Origin: Gautieria morchelliformis
Taxonomy: Eukaryota; Basidiomycota; Agaricomycetes; Gomphales; Gomphaceae
Assembly (NCBI GenBank): GCA_015179125.1
Contig: WHVA01000551.1
Coordinates: forward strand, 1 to 64,000
Direction of reading: 5' to 3'
DNA: 64,000 bases
Shown: positions 36,564-49,132 of the stretch, piece by piece
Position numbering within the stretch: the stretch's first letter is position 1
Layout: each line of letters starts with the position of its first letter
Position numbers and translations under genes: made by a program
The notes under the pieces: generated by a model
Databases searched by the model: none
What the model was told of the DNA's origin: nothing
The model's input: only the letters and a program-made list of their open reading frames with translations

Positions 36564-37495
36564 TCATTTAATTTTATCAAGAGGTCTGGGTTGGGATAGT
36601 GAGCACAACCACCTTCATACACAACATTACATACCTATTAAAACCACCGCGGCTGAATATGTCGAAGATTATCGTCAGCTGAAAGGCTGCACGCCAAAAT
36701 TATGCACAGACCGATTCATATATTGCCGCCACGTCCGCTGTTTCTTGATATTGACGGCACCTTCCTGATTACCTTGCACAGGCTTGCCCTGGGAGATACA
36801 AATAAGGTCGCCAAGGCGAGAAGTAAGAAATTGTCGTACTTTTGTTGAATCGAAACCACCAAAGCCCATCAGAGCCATCATATCTGATTCGTCCCCAGCG
36901 TCCATAAGCTCGACCTCCTCGCCAGGTTCTGCGCGACTATTTTCTGGCTCGCCATCAACATTGGAGCCAGAGGGTCGTGGCGTGGCTGAGTCCGGAGGTT
37001 GAGCTAGCGGCAGATTCGAACATCAAGGGGATACATGTTGTTGATGTCATAACCACGCACCTGGCCTCGAAGATGAATCCCGCGAACTTTTCAGCTTGTC
37101 AGCTTCCAGACGGACAGGTTTGCTGTCTTTATCGTGACTCCTTTCTGGTGGACGTCTTCCCGAGTCACGTTTCTCATCTCTGTCGTATGGCCTTCTGTCG
37201 TCTCGCCGCCTTTCATCCCTCCTATCCCGAACTCTTCTATCGTCACCATCTTGTTCATAACCTCTCCTGTCTTTATGTAGGCTGAGCCGTCCTCAGGACC
37301 GTAGAATGCAGTAAAATAATACCAACCACTTCTCCCATCGCGGTCGCGACCATGTCCACGGCGAGGACTTCTCGACCGGCTTCTGCTATCCCGTCTTCTA
37401 CGGTAGTCGCTTACCCGCTGTTCCCTGTCCCGGTTTCTATCCCTGGACCTGTCTAAGCTATGTTCGCGTCGTCGCCGGTCATCTCGAGAAGACAT
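36564..37495 (-). CDS. SNRNP27: U4/U6.U5 tri-snRNP protein SNRNP27
   Basis: SNRNP27 is a small RS-like splicing factor that helps position the 5' splice site in the tri-snRNP. It starts MSSRDDRRRREHSLDRSRDR, with a long Arg/Ser/Asp-rich half. After an acidic linker comes the conserved C-terminal domain: MMALMGFGGFDSTK, then after an intron GKPVQGNQEGAVNIKKQRT and WRQYMNR. Two tiny exons finish it: 36635-36652 (18 nt, RGGFNR) and 36564-36585 (22 nt, PLDKIK-stop). This restores the family end GGFNRPLDKI. A longer open frame that reads through these introns ends at 36675 and is not the likely product. Confidence 0.9.
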
Positions 37496-37535
37496 GAGTT
37501 GTGGCTTTGAATGAAGGGATGACGTAATCAGACGT

Positions 37536-38334
37536 ATGAACAGACTACCTGGTGGTAGGATACCGAAATATTATTTTGTTTCATAGATTTGACTCATACC
37601 CACAGTTCCCAGCTTGAAGACTACTGTTGTCCTGCGCAACGTTCCCCGGACCGCCTTGGTTTCTGATGTCAGGCGACTTCTCCTGAAGAACCAGGTTGAA
37701 AATGTACAAAATGGTGAGCTCTTTCCGATAGTTCTCACTAACTAGCTAACCGATTCGTAAAGTTTATATAGATCACCATAGGTTCCTTCCCGTTGGAAAA
37801 GCCTTTGTTACGTTTGCACACCCTAGCCATGTCCAGCCGGCGTTTCACCAACTCAGGACTGCTCAGATGTCAGGTTTCCCCCTAGACGTGGTACTTACTC
37901 ACACGCTGCACGATACACCCGGGAGATCTAGAGGTGTCAAAGGTCGAGACAGCGCGGTAAACCGGGGGGTGACTACTGGCAATGGACCTGATGCTGGTGT
38001 GCGCGAGCGCGGCAGGAACGTCGTAGTATGGGGATTACCTGGCAAACTCACCGTGGAAGGTCTGAAAGAGCACCTTAGAAGTTTTCGATTAGCAGGCTCC
38101 GTGAATGGTGAAAAGGATGTTATTAAGCTCGCCCCGTGAGTGGTACTGTATCGTGACTTTCTGATCGCCATTTTCTGAGTCTGCTATAGTGATGGCAGGG
38201 CAACATTTACCTCGCGATATTACGTGCGCACGATATCTGTGTCTGAGGCCCATCGCTTAGTGCGCCAGCTTCACATGACACGATATACTCGAGCTGGGCC
38301 GGAGTATACAATGCGAGCGCGTGTTGTTTATTAA
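37536..38334 (+). CDS. RRM-like RNA-binding protein, function unknown
   Basis: From ATG 37536 the first exon is very short (MNRLP), then [20 protein letters not shown] and [12 protein letters not shown], then [18 protein letters not shown]. The alternation TTVVLRNVP ... GKAFVTF is that of an RRM with degenerate RNP2 and RNP1. A second similar module may lie at [20 protein letters not shown] ... [11 protein letters not shown]. Three or four introns. I do not recognise the specific protein. Its start is only 40 bp from the divergent SNRNP27 start, and its end is 20 bp from the convergent CBC2 end. Confidence 0.65.
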
Positions 38335-38354
38335 AATGAAGTACATGAGCATAA

Positions 38355-39178
38355 TTAGCTGTCGTCATCCTGATCTCTGTCCTTACGAGACCGAGCCGTC
38401 TGGTGTGATATGAGAACAGCGGACCAGACCCGAAAGTGGAGTGTACGCTCACCGGTCGTGAAGAGTCTCCTTCATCATCAGGCGATCTACCTCTTTTGAG
38501 TGTGGGGCCTGCGCCTTCACGTTCTTTCCAATCACCGCCCCCGCCTGCTACTGCGCCTGGACCATCCGTCGCGTCGGCGTAGCGATCCTCGACCTCGCGC
38601 CGCCGCTCAATCTCAAGTCTCTGAGCCTGGGCACCCCATCCACCTCGGCCAGCATCATAGTCTTGCCGGTGCTCATCCCGTACTTGACCGCCACTCTTTC
38701 CTCGGCCGTACTGTCGCCCCTCCTTGTACCCCAGGTCGAGGTCACATCGAATTACCCGCTCATCGAGCTTCGTACCACTGACATAACGCATGCTCGCTAA
38801 AGCTTCAGCGTGAGTGTAGTACTCCACAAAGCAAAAGCCGCATGGCGTTCTTAAGCAGTCAGTAAATGTCTAGGATTGGGCCGAGTAGCCTTACTTTGTG
38901 TTCCTATCCAGACCCATGATGATCCTTTTTACGCCTCCTCCTTCTTCTGGACTTGTACATTTCGAAAACAACTCATATATCTGCTCTTCGGTGGTGTAAA
39001 AACTGAGATTGCCAATCTGAAAAGCTTATAAGCATTTCTCCCAGTCTCCTGGTTGACTATGACATACATAGAGGGTGGACGATTTTGAGAGCACCTCGTT
39101 TTGAGCGTGCTTGTCCACTCTGTTCTGTGAGTCCTTATAGTTTGACGGTTGGTCCAAGGGAACGATAACGTGAGCCAT
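38355..39178 (-). CDS. cbc2: Nuclear cap-binding protein subunit 2 (CBP20)
   Basis: CBP20 binds the m7G cap with CBP80 to form the nuclear cap-binding complex used in splicing, export and decay. The start is [18 protein letters not shown]; the RRM holds [20 protein letters not shown] (RNP2 split by an intron), [19 protein letters not shown] (RNP1) and [15 protein letters not shown]. After [12 protein letters not shown], which carries cap-contact residues, comes [15 protein letters not shown]. The end is Gly/Arg-rich and finishes with DQDDDS after a last intron. Length about 215 residues. Confidence 0.95.
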
Positions 39179-39494
39179 GACACGCTGCGGTGGCTGCGGG
39201 TGTGACGCTGGTGTGCCAAGCCCGGCCCCATGCATATTTTGGGCAAACTTAGAAGCATGGGCTTTTCAGCCCACGAAAATCATTACGACCGCCTGATATC
39301 TTGTGCACCCATATCGATGTCCTCAGTATTACCAACACACTTGCAGCAGAGCCCACATCTAGGCTTCTTTCGCCTGCAACGCCGTAAGGAGCCGGTCGAC
39401 AAACAGCGTAGAATGGCGTTATTCCTTTCGTACGCCCCAGATTGGCGAGTGTTCTTCCGTACACGTACAGGTCGACAGCTAACGCTCTGCCTTG
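39179..39494. other. Divergent promoter gap between CBC2 and PAP2 genes
   Basis: No gene is supported. Both strands have ORFs of about 80-90 codons here (plus 39230-39502, minus 39249-39500) with no convincing domain. The stretch most likely holds the two promoters and 5' untranslated regions. Confidence 0.35.
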
Positions 39495-40993
39495 ATGCAT
39501 GATAAGGGTGTTGACACTATTGATTGTGTGCGCATGAACTCTTTCCTCAAATTAGCCGCAAGGCTCGTCACTGATACCCTCCATTGGCACAGCGGGTTAT
39601 TTTTTCTCCTGGACACTGTGGAACCATTCAAACGTGAATTCTCGCTGGACGATACTTCGTATGTGACGTCCCTCATTTGGAGCCATGTGTTCTGTGCAAC
39701 TCACTCTTCCAGGATTCAGCATACGTATGCACAAGGATCTGATTGTGGTTGTATGACGCTGACATTCTCGGTCATCTTGATGTAGCTTTGCGGTGCACGA
39801 ACGTGTGTCGGTGGGTGCTCTTCCATCTTAGAATCAGTTCGAAGTTCAGGACCAGTTGCAGAACGCAAATGTGGTTTTGATTGCCGTGGTGGCGCCTCTG
39901 GTACTCATGGTGGTCATAAACATGATCTCCATACGTTCTTTCTGGGATTGTCATACTAGCTGGTTGGGAGGTACAGCCAGACTTCTCGTTCCTCACCACA
40001 CTGTCTGACATACGATTCCCAGCTATACTTGGTATTGCTATCACAGGAAGTATTACACAGATCGTCAAAGTCACTGGCATGTAGCAATTTGTTGCATGCC
40101 CTTTAGTTCTCCACTTACAGTCTTTTGTTAGTGGGGCGTCCAAGGCCTGGTTAGTTAAAAGTTCAACTAGGAAAGTCTACATATTGCGCTGAAAACAGCC
40201 TCCAAGATTGCATTGATAGGTGTCAGCCTCGGCCTGGTTCCGCCAACCACGCGGTTTTCGGTCTTGTGAACGCAACTATATGCACTCAGACCGACAACTC
40301 AATCCTAAAGGATGGATTCAGAAGTTTCCCTTCTGGGCACTCGAGTTGTATGCAACTTTCTGCAATGGTCTAGCCTTTTGTTGAACGCTTCTGGCAGTAT
40401 CTTTTGCCGGACTTGGCTTTCTGTCTTTCTATCTGGCAGGAAAACTCCATCTGTTTGACCAGAGGGGATATACAGGAAAAGCCTGGATATCGGTTGTCCC
40501 TTTGATGGGAGCTGGTGCGTATCCTTTCTTCCTTTTGGTAACTTGCTGATCTCCAGGTTATGTAGCCCTTGTAGCAATATCCCGCACCATGGACTACCGC
40601 CATCACTGGCAAGATGTTGTTGTCGGAAGTCTCCTTGGCCTGTCTCTCGCTTGGTACTCCTACAGACAGTATTACCCCGCTCTCTCCCACCCGCTGTCGC
40701 ACCGACCTTACTCACCCCGCATCTCTCGGAACCGTACGCCTCTGTCTGGCCTTCGTATGCATGACAGCGATCATTTCAACCAAGCTGGCGAGCCAGAAGG
40801 GCTTCATCCATCACGTGATTCTTGCCACACTGATCATGATGAGAGGACGCAAGGGATCTCTCAAGGGACGCCTGTGGATCACGATACTCCTATCAGTCTC
40901 AAGGAAGTATGGAAACAAGGAGAAGGAGAGGAAATCTTACCCCCTGGCCAGGTTCCATCATCAGGGCCGGTATCTGACAGCGAACGAGTCTGA
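39495..40993 (+). CDS. PAP2-type lipid phosphatase (DPP1/LPP1-like)
   Basis: A multi-pass membrane phosphatase acting on phosphatidate or diacylglycerol pyrophosphate. Membrane segments include FFLLDTV, VVLIAVVAPLVLMVVI and SFAGLGFLSFYLAGKL. The three catalytic motifs are clear: KxxxxxxRP as VKVTVGRPRP (split by a GC-AG intron, 40077-40131), PSGH as RSFPSGHSS, and SRxxxxxHxxxD as SRTMDYRHHWQD. The 5' end FLLDTVEPFKREFSLDDTS is typical. At least eight introns. The C-terminal tail (after WYSYRQYYP) is charged and disordered. The start may be ATG 39495 or 39534. Confidence 0.9.
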
Positions 40994-41684
40994 AGCATTT
41001 CATTTATGTCATGTTTGATACTGATGGACGGACGTGATCCAATACCAAGTTTCCTTCGTACACGTTTGCGGCCACCGCACTTTCCGCGTTTCCCGCCGAT
41101 TGAGAAAGCAAAGCCCTCCTACGGAACAGCTTGCCGCTGGATCTATAGATGGCCGCAGCGACCTTATTGCTAACAAACATGCTATGGAGACTGGTTAAAC
41201 GATTCACTGAATGTTGTTCGATACAAGAAATTGAGGTCAATTGGGTGGAGAGCGATGCTTCTACAGAATCAGGCGACACTAGACAATGCATGCAAAGGAG
41301 GTCGATGGGCGACAGACCAGAGCCAGACAACCTGATTCTGCTTTCACGTCGTTTGCATACACTCAGCAAGATAGTAGTGGGTGTAGATATCACGGTTTTG
41401 CCGGAATTCTTTTCTTCTGTCTTTTCTTCCGTTTCTGCTCTGGCGTCGTTTAGCGAGCTGCCTGGCCACAACGTCGTCATTCTCATCGGATGGTGACGTC
41501 TTCTGCCATGGCGGTATACTTAATGGTTTCGTTGTGAGAGCCCGACCGTGGAGGATCCCGTCTTATGCGATTCCAGTGCAGTTTTTGATGTTTTAAGAGA
41601 TAGGGTGCGTAAGATTACAGTACATGCAACTTCAAGATGTTGATACAGTTCGTATGTAGCGACAATATTCAATACAGAGGAATA
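40994..41684. other. Gap with an unresolved coding-like stretch
   Basis: On the minus strand at about 41390-41570 an open block reads KPLSIPPWQKTSPSDEND and RQLAKRRQSRNGRKDRRKEF. It looks like real coding sequence for a small basic protein, and a minus-strand ORF of 160 codons (41004-41486) overlaps it in another frame. I could not place start, stop or introns, and no family is recognised. Confidence 0.35.
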
Positions 41685-44600
41685 TTAGCGAGTGACACTA
41701 TCGTTGCGCTCCAACAATTCCCTGAGGTTGTCACTAATCAATGGCAAGTTGAAGGTTTCCGGTTTTTTTCCTCCACCCCTTCTGCGCAAACCCTCTATTT
41801 TATCTGGTGCGCCTTTTGCCTGACGCCGGTCGATATCTGCAACCAGTTGGGCAAAGGACAAGTAAAGAACTTCAGCCTGTGCCAGAGTGGAGTCGAGCTC
41901 GATGGTCATGCTCAGTTCATTACAGTACTGTTCCGAGATCAGTGACCGTCCTAATATCATCTGTTAGTAAACTTACTTTGAGAATCTCGTCAAACTATAC
42001 AGCCCGTGTTAGTTCCCAGTTGTGGGTATAAACTAATAAGACGGTCATACCTCCACTAAATATCGCAGGATGACGTCTCTATGTGATTCCAGCACTGCCA
42101 GAGCCACAAATAACACAAATTGAGAGCTGTAATAATCTGTCCAGAGCACCTGTACGAGGTGTGAGTGTTGGCATAGCACAGATGAGGTCCTCTGTGATCA
42201 CCTCCCAAAGACGTAGCACATCGTCAAACACAAACTCGCGTTTGAAAGCGATGAGAACCCAACTAAAGACATCATTATAACAGCATTTCACGTAAAATGA
42301 TATTTGACTTTACCGAAAACAAAAGAAAAGATTAAGCCCGTCGACATTTTCTGGTAAAGTCATATTAACACCCTGAAGCGTGACGGCGCCGAGTGTTACC
42401 TAAATGTCGGTAGAGCTGAGGGTCCATTACAGCAAGTAGTTGCTGTAATGTTAGAAGTTGCTTTTTCATGCCGCTCTGGTCCCTGAGGAAGTTTTGTTTC
42501 TGGGAGAGGCATGCTCTATACATTGAATATACGACAAATATTAGATCACGCACCATGCGATCCATGACGTGCACGAAGCACCAGAATGTCATTTCTTGGT
42601 CCGCCCCCATGACGATATAAATCGGCGCACATAGGTCAGACATACCCTGCACATAGCCTTCGAAACCTTGTACGTTAGTATTGTCACTTTTGGCCTTCTC
42701 CCGGCATTCTACTGATATAAAAATCTCACCGAGCTCTTTCTCATAGAAATTGTATGTGAGAAGGACAGCTGACAATCGCTCGACATGTTCGTTACTTGGG
42801 GATTGGGCTCCGATGTCTTCGTGGTTCGGAGATATCGAGGAATAGTGCTTATTCGCCGACACACCGGAGTCGCCCTGGCTTGGCGCCGTCTGCGCCGCAA
42901 ACAAGGGCTGGGTGCGATCCGTTCGACGACAATCGACATCGATGCGATGTCGTTCCTGTGAGAAAGTAGATTTTAAGAGTCCAGCTCAAAAATAAAAGCC
43001 ACTGCGGACCTCAACAACGTCGTCACGATTGAAAACATCCGCTACACCGCACCATTCATTGTAAACCTCTTGGTATTGCTGTCGCTTCTCTTCCCATAGC
43101 GCCTCGCGTTCATCCGTGCTGGTGTCCCATGGAACGACGCCGAGAACATATGGCCAAACCTTCCGTCGTACATCATAGGTCAAGCCCTGAAAGCTCGTGA
43201 GTCGATCACAATCGACGAATGGGTTATGAGGGGATACCCACTCTTCGGAACACTTCTGCCCTCATTTCTTTCTTAGAAACCTTTGGTCTTCCGTCCATGG
43301 AGAACCAAGCTTCCCATTGCGCCCTATCGACCGGATGCCGCGGATTACGGGAAGTCCGCGGAATAGGAAGATTCGATGTTGAGTGGATGAGTTCGAAGAT
43401 GCCGAGGGAAGATGTCTCGGAGTCATCTTGATGTGTTTGTGTTCCAGATGTTGAGGGCAACGACTCTCGTAGCCGAGATCGTTCGCCTTCTTCTGCGACG
43501 ATCTAAGAGGTTACTCAGCAGAGTCTCAGTCAACTAATTAGGGTATGACGCACGCGAGCCCACCTCGCCAGATAGACACGGGCACTCTCAAACTCGCCCA
43601 TACCGCCTTTTTCGACCCAGCTGCTCCATTCACCATTGACACTGACAAGACTTCGAACAGGATCTGGTAAATGCGGTACGATGGGTTTCGCAAGTGGATG
43701 GGATAATATCTGTTGCGCTGCATGACGCGTGGCACGGGTAAGGTTGGAAAACGACTGGAGGATGCTTGCTGAAGGTGAATGCGATGGTGCAAATGACGCA
43801 TGAAGAACGGATGTGCGACGCCTCGTGCCTGTGGGCGGTGAAGATAAAGGTCTCGGCCGTCGGTGAATCGGAACTGGGGAGGAAGAAGGGGAGAGGATAG
43901 AATCTACGGCGTCATCTGAGAAGAGGACGACGGAGTGTGTCTCGATGTCCTGGCGAGAAGGGTCGACGAGGAACAGGGTTGGTTCAAGTGTGGACCGCAG
44001 GATATTGGCATAAGGGCGGAGACTAGCGACCAGGCTTTCTCCACCCCATGATGTCCTGGTGGGTAAAGGAGGATATGATGGGGGATATGTCCCGGGGTGG
44101 TTAGATGGCGACGGAAGATGTACCGATCGCGACTCATCGTCATGAAAGTGGAGAGTAGGCAGTGTGGACTCATGAATAAGATTGATGGTGACAGACCCAT
44201 GCCATGAAGAAAGAGACGGTTGAATGGCTACCAGGCTGTAAATGGACGACAGCGGAGTCGAGAAAGCATAATATTCGGGTCGCGAGACAGGTGGGTCAAT
44301 GAGGACGCCATCTGCGGTGAATCAGATGATGCACACGGAGGAAGATTATTAAAACAGACCTTCCTCGTCATCTAGAGACTTCTCCTCCACTTTGAGAAAC
44401 TTATCCCATTCATCACGCCCCTTTTCGTCTAACAGACTCTCAGGAATCCATGCCAGAAGATAGTCCGGGATGATACCCTCCTAAAAGGACATACAATAAG
44501 CCCACTGTAGAGGTTTATATGCTTCCTTACGCACTTTCTTGACCAACGCCACAAAACCAGGAATGTTGTCCCTGGCATATGGAGTAGGGTAGACGTATAC

Positions 44601-44690
44601 TTTGGATTTGGAATACAATAGTCTGTGGCTCGCAATAGACTCATCCGCTTCCCTCGCTTCTACTGTGTGCGTACGCTTGATTTCCACCAT
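41685..44690 (-). CDS. gyp7: Rab GTPase-activating protein, GYP7-type TBC protein
   Basis: GYP7 switches off Ypt7/Rab7 on vacuoles. The N-terminal half has MVEIKRTHTVEAREADESIA and LLYSKSKVYVYPTPYARDN, followed by GIIPDYLLAWIPESLLDEKG, as in GYP7 orthologues. The TBC domain begins QWEAWFSMDGRP, has the arginine-finger region YDVRRKVWPYVLGVVPWD, then VQGFEGYVQGMSDLCAPIY with the Gln finger, MTFWCFVHVMDRM, NFLRDQSGMKKQLLTLQQLL and WVLIAFKREFVFDDVLRLWE. The end is ELSMTIELDSTLAQAEVLYL followed by a short tail, stop at 41685. It has many short introns and a long Ser/Pro-rich linker. The length of about 800 residues fits. Confidence 0.92.
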
Positions 44691-45365
44691 CGAATCGGAC
44701 TGGAAGATAGGTCAACTTGTAGTGGTAGGACTTAGGTGTGATGGCAGCTCACGGAACTGGTAGACAGTTTGCTGTCGTAACTAGTAGAGGGTTCTGTCCC
44801 TCCTCCCATCATATCAGGGAAATATAAGGATACCAAAGGGCGCAGCCGCGCAGTCTCGGTGCGGCGCAGTACGTTCACTGCAGGTTACGCCACATTTGCT
44901 TATCTAATTCTCGTCCTGTGTTCATTCATGTGTCTTGCGCATAATTTTATGGTCAGCGAGTCATATTTTAAGACAGCTTGCAAGTTAACATGCACGTTGT
45001 GACCCCTTGGCTCTACTCAAAGAGCGGCAATGAGAAAGGCGAAGCACTTGCAGTTCAATGATGTACCGATATCCAATCCACTGTTCGTGCCCCGGTGCGA
45101 CGGAGACCACTTAGCAGCACCAAGGAGCCGCAAGTCTCCAACTGGGACGACACTACCTCGGGTGCATGCGCACGTCCGAGTAGCAAGGCATAGAATCCAG
45201 CAGACACATCCACTGGGAAGATGAGGCTTTCGCCACAAGTAAAGGCTTGAGTCCATCTCACTCTATTGCAACGTGATACACGGTATAGCCCGTGCACGAA
45301 TACGTAGCAGGCAATGCAAAGAAGAACAGTGTATTGAGTCCAACGCAAAGATCTAGATGATCATA
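44691..45365. other. Gap without a recognised gene
   Basis: Nothing is supported apart from ORFs of 60-100 codons with no domain features. It probably contains the GYP7 promoter and the RPS21 3' untranslated region. Confidence 0.4.
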
Positions 45366-45790
45366 TCATTTTTGGTAACTCCAGACATTCCGAAGTACTA
45401 AATAAAAGTAGGGATCGCGTCAACACATCAATGCCATCTACGGGAGGACTTACAGCCAGCCTTTGTAGCCAATCGGTTGATGGAGTCATCGCCCTCTCCC
45501 ATTGCCCGCACCTGCCCGCTGAGCGCAAAAGATGTCGACGTCGACATCGCCTTGCCTTCGGCATCGACATCAACGATGCTGATCTGAACAGAGGCGTGAT
45601 CCTTGGACGTGATCAGGCGGTCTGCGCACAAAGTCAGTACGTCCAGCATGTTTCCAGCCAACCGACACAGAAGACTGACTAGTGGCAGCGCATTTGCGCG
45701 GTACGTAGAGATCGACAAGAACGCCCTTAATGGCTATAAGTCAGCTGTATCACTGACTGCGCCTGGACTACTGACCTGGTCGTTTTCCAT
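45366..45790 (-). CDS. rps21: 40S ribosomal protein S21
   Basis: This is a small eukaryote-specific subunit protein. Four exons give MENDQ, then GVLVDLYVPRKCAATS, then DRLITSKDHASVQISIVDVD with FALSGQVRAMGEGDDSINRL, and a last exon LRNVWSYQK-stop. All conserved blocks are present. The first intron follows only five codons, a pattern common in fungal ribosomal protein genes. The start is 99 bp from the divergent aprataxin gene. Confidence 0.96.
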
Positions 45791-45889
45791 GGCAAAGCGT
45801 TGGGTGTAGGAGTTGTATAGCTGCTGGTCCGATGAGCTGGCTCACTCAGCCCCAATGGGCGTCTCGTCTCTATCAGTCTTTTCCTCAAC

Positions 45890-46783
45890 ATGGCAAGCCT
45901 TACCATCCTTCGAAAGTACGCTTCGAAGGCCGACCCGTCTTCTCTTCCCGCGTCCGTACTCTTCACTCATACCGCGAGCTCGCTCACCATCTTTGACCTC
46001 TACCCCAAGTCCAACTCGTTCCACTTCTTGCTTCTGCCTCGCATAGTACCACCTCTGACCGAGACCAATACCGCCAGTCTGAAGGCGCTCCTGCGGTGGG
46101 ACAAGGCCGGGGCACGCGCGTGTCTCGAAGGCCTTGCGCGAGACGCGGAGGACGTCAAACGCACCATCAGGCAGGAAATGACGAAGCGATTCGGGTTTGA
46201 ATGGCCCATATATGTAGGCTTTCACGCTGTCCGTAACGTATCAAGTTCCTCCCGTCTGAGCCTAAGCACCCTCACTCATCTGCCCGACTGAAAGCATCCA
46301 TGGAGTATCCTCCATCTTTCTGTTCTTTGTGGCAGGCCTTTGACCATGCTTGGCAGACACCTCCATCTCCATATCATTGCGTCCGACCTCTTCTCAGAGA
46401 GGTTAAAGCATAAGAAGCACTACAACTCGTTCCATCCTAAGCTCGGCTTCTTTCTGCACCTGGATGAGGTGCTCGCCTGGTTTGAGGCGACCCCATCGTT
46501 CTATGATACCGTTCGCGCACCTCCTGTTGCCGCGCGAGGTTCTCTGACGCATGAACAGATGTCCAAGCTCAGCAAGTCGCAATATGAACCCTTGTTGAAA
46601 GAGGACCTTGTCTGCTGGCGGTGCGATGAGGCGTTCAAGGCCATCCCTAAGCTGAAGGAACACCTGCGCCAGGAGTGGGACAATGACGCTGCCAAGGCTA
46701 AAGCACGAAAGCGGAAACGAGAGGCGAAGGACGACTCAAACGACGCAACGACCTCGAAACGACCCGCCGTCGGCGTTGACTGA
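45890..46783 (+). CDS. hnt3: Aprataxin (HNT3-like DNA deadenylase)
   Basis: Aprataxin removes AMP from 5' ends left by abortive DNA ligation. The HIT domain opens with ILRKYASKADPSSLPASVLF and FLLLPRIVPP, and the catalytic histidine triad is in RHLHLHIIASDL. The conserved KKHYNSFHPKLGFFLHLDEV follows. The C-terminal zinc finger is CWRCDEAFKAIPKLKEHL (C2H-type end). A basic tail ends KRPAVGVD. One intron is needed near 46235; the frame is kept if it ends at about 46290, which leaves a short extra segment before the HIT motif. Confidence 0.9.
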
Positions 46784-47023
46784 TAATATGTTGGTAAGTT
46801 GGAAGAGTGCACGCATGATTTCTTAATGACCATGAGCATGACGAGGTGAGCCTGATGATAATAGAGCCGACAAAGCCGTGTCCGTGTATTACTGCTGTCA
46901 CTCCACGATACTAAGAGGTCCAGTAAATACGTTGGATGGCTGACTGTAACACGCCAGCCATATCTACTCTGATCACTGCGCGCTTGCGCGAATTTAATGT
47001 CACTGTCTACCTTTACGCACTGT

Positions 47024-48863
47024 TCATCTCCTGTGCTTCTCACTAGCCTGGCGAATCGCCCACGTAAATTCATATGTCCTACAGGCATCTGGGGACAAAG
47101 GGGATTGTCAGACGTGTGGTCATAGGGGTTCGAAAGAGATATTAACCTTCGTATGAGCTCAATATCTCCGCAGACTCTGGCCCATCCTCGATAACGTCTA
47201 TCAAATTTGACACCTGGTACGATAGAAGTTCGGGAGACCTCAGATTCAGGATGGACCTCTGGGATTAAGAACTGACTTACCTCCGAGAAGAAGGGATCGT
47301 CGTTTTCGAACCTGTGCACCTGCTCATAGTCATCCCCTGGGGCACGAACGTACAGCGTAGGCTGAACGTATGGGTTCACAAGCCTGGCAGGAGCGGGTGA
47401 GCGAGGAGATGAAAATATGACGGTGTGAAGGGTTCACTTGAGAGAGTAGCCGTCGGCATAGACCTCAAGCTCACAGCTGTAGTTTGTGCCCTGCAACGCA
47501 ACAACGTGCGTCATGCTACCCACTGCACCGCTCTCATATTTCCTGCAGGACCGCAGTATATCAGTATCGGGGGCCGCGTTGCCTTTTCCATGCATAAACC
47601 CACCAAGTCGCACTGGTCACACGCGGAATGCGGTTCTCTGGTTTAATTTTGGATTCGTCGATCGGGATCTTGGAAAGGCGCCCGGCATTCTCGTGCCATT
47701 CGAGAGAATGTGCAACGACGCTGGATATGTCAACCTCACCACCAAAGTAGCGGGAAAGGTCGCCTTGTGCCGCATGATAAGGGTCGTGTGCAAGCAAAGC
47801 AGGTCGTGGGGGTGCACTTACAGAAATGCGTGCCTTGCTCGATGATAGGGCCGTAGCTGCTTAATTATGAGCATGAAACACGAGGCGGCCAGGGAAGACC
47901 GACCTCCTGGCCTTGTCCCACCAGTCCTCCTTTGCGATTGCTTCATATGCGCAAGCATACCGCGCGATCGTGCTCATGACCGTCAAATTGTTCTCCTCAA
48001 TTATCTGCTTCATCATCTGGACAGCGCGGAGGTATCGCAGCATATACCTAGCGCAAAGAGGTAAGTAAGACTCATGTAGCGCACTACGCACGTCCCACGG
48101 CTTACCCGACGGAACAAATAGCGCCAGAGTCATCGATAGCTTTGGCGACGGCGAAAGCTTCTTCGACGGCGTCGTGGGCGCCGGTTGCGACCGGCTTCTC
48201 GACGAAAAGGGGGACGCCGGGGAAGTGCTTGATTATCTGGAGCTCCAGGTCGCGGCCAGGACTGGTGGATCCACGGAAAGCAGGGGGGCAGCCAACAATG
48301 ACAGCTCTGCCGGGGAGAGTTAGCTGGTGTCCGAATGAATGAAAGTGACATACTGGGGGGCCTCTTCCGGGGTGGCATTCTTGACAAACTCGTCGAGGGT
48401 CTTAAATATACGGGTGTCAGCATACGCAGAGACCACGAACGAATCTCGTTTCTTCTGAAGGACAATCGCCGCACGGTCGACGGCTGGGTCGATGAGTGCT
48501 ACGACTTTAAGGCGGGGACCGAGTTTGCTGGATGTATTGCCGAGATGTGAGGGCAAGAATGAACAGGATAGATGATACGCACTGTTCCAGACGGAAAGAG
48601 TGATTCCAGGGGCCCTCCGGAGAACCTAGTGGAGGATAAGGACGTGCCGGGTGCAGCGGGGGATAGGGCTCACCAAACATGATGTTTCCGGCACCAATGA
48701 ATATGACGTTGAACTCGTCCCCCTGCCCGTGCCGGCGAGGGTTCTGAAAGGAGTTCAGCAGGATGAGGGCCTGCACAAGAGTTGAGGCTCACTTGTCCAT
48801 GGGGACGAGGAGCTGTGGGTCGATTGACCCACGACGAGAGGTGGGGCGAGAGCGAGGCGGCAT
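47024..48863 (-). CDS. Gfo/Idh/MocA-family oxidoreductase
   Basis: An NAD(P)-dependent dehydrogenase of the Gfo/Idh/MocA fold. A short lead (MPPRSRPTSRRGSIDPQLL) precedes the Rossmann start GDEFNVIFIGAGNIMFG. Then LKVVALIDPAVDRAAIVLQK, VIVGCPPAFRGSTSPGRDLE, the EKP motif FVEKPVATGAHDAVEEAF and SVGYMLRYLRAVQMMKQII. Further on come DLSRYFGGEVDISSVVAHSL, PTLYVRAPGDDYEQVHRF and YEDACRTYEFTWAIRQASE. The end is KHRR-stop. At least eight introns. The substrate (sugar, inositol or other) cannot be told from sequence. Confidence 0.88.
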
Positions 48864-49132
48864 GGCAGGAACTACTATACGGAGATGGAAGTCGAGAGCA
48901 AGAGCTTGGCAAATACTAGACGCTCTAGTCGCTCCAGCGAATTTAACTCCAAACGGATACGGCGGCGAGAGCCAGATCGCCGATTCTGGCGCCACATTAC
49001 GAAAAAGTGTAATTCTCGGAAAGGCTAAGTAGGCTAAGTAGGGACGGAGCTCGTCGCAGTAGGTAACGTAGGCAGCGCTCATCGCCGTCGGGGACGTGGT
49101 ATAGGTAGACGATAGGCTTTGAACAATACAGC

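Noticed and set aside
46501-47023. Minus-strand ORF continuing under the aprataxin gene
   Set aside because: Splicing of the Gfo/Idh gene ends at 47024 with a conserved tail; the rest is intron read-through and antisense to aprataxin.
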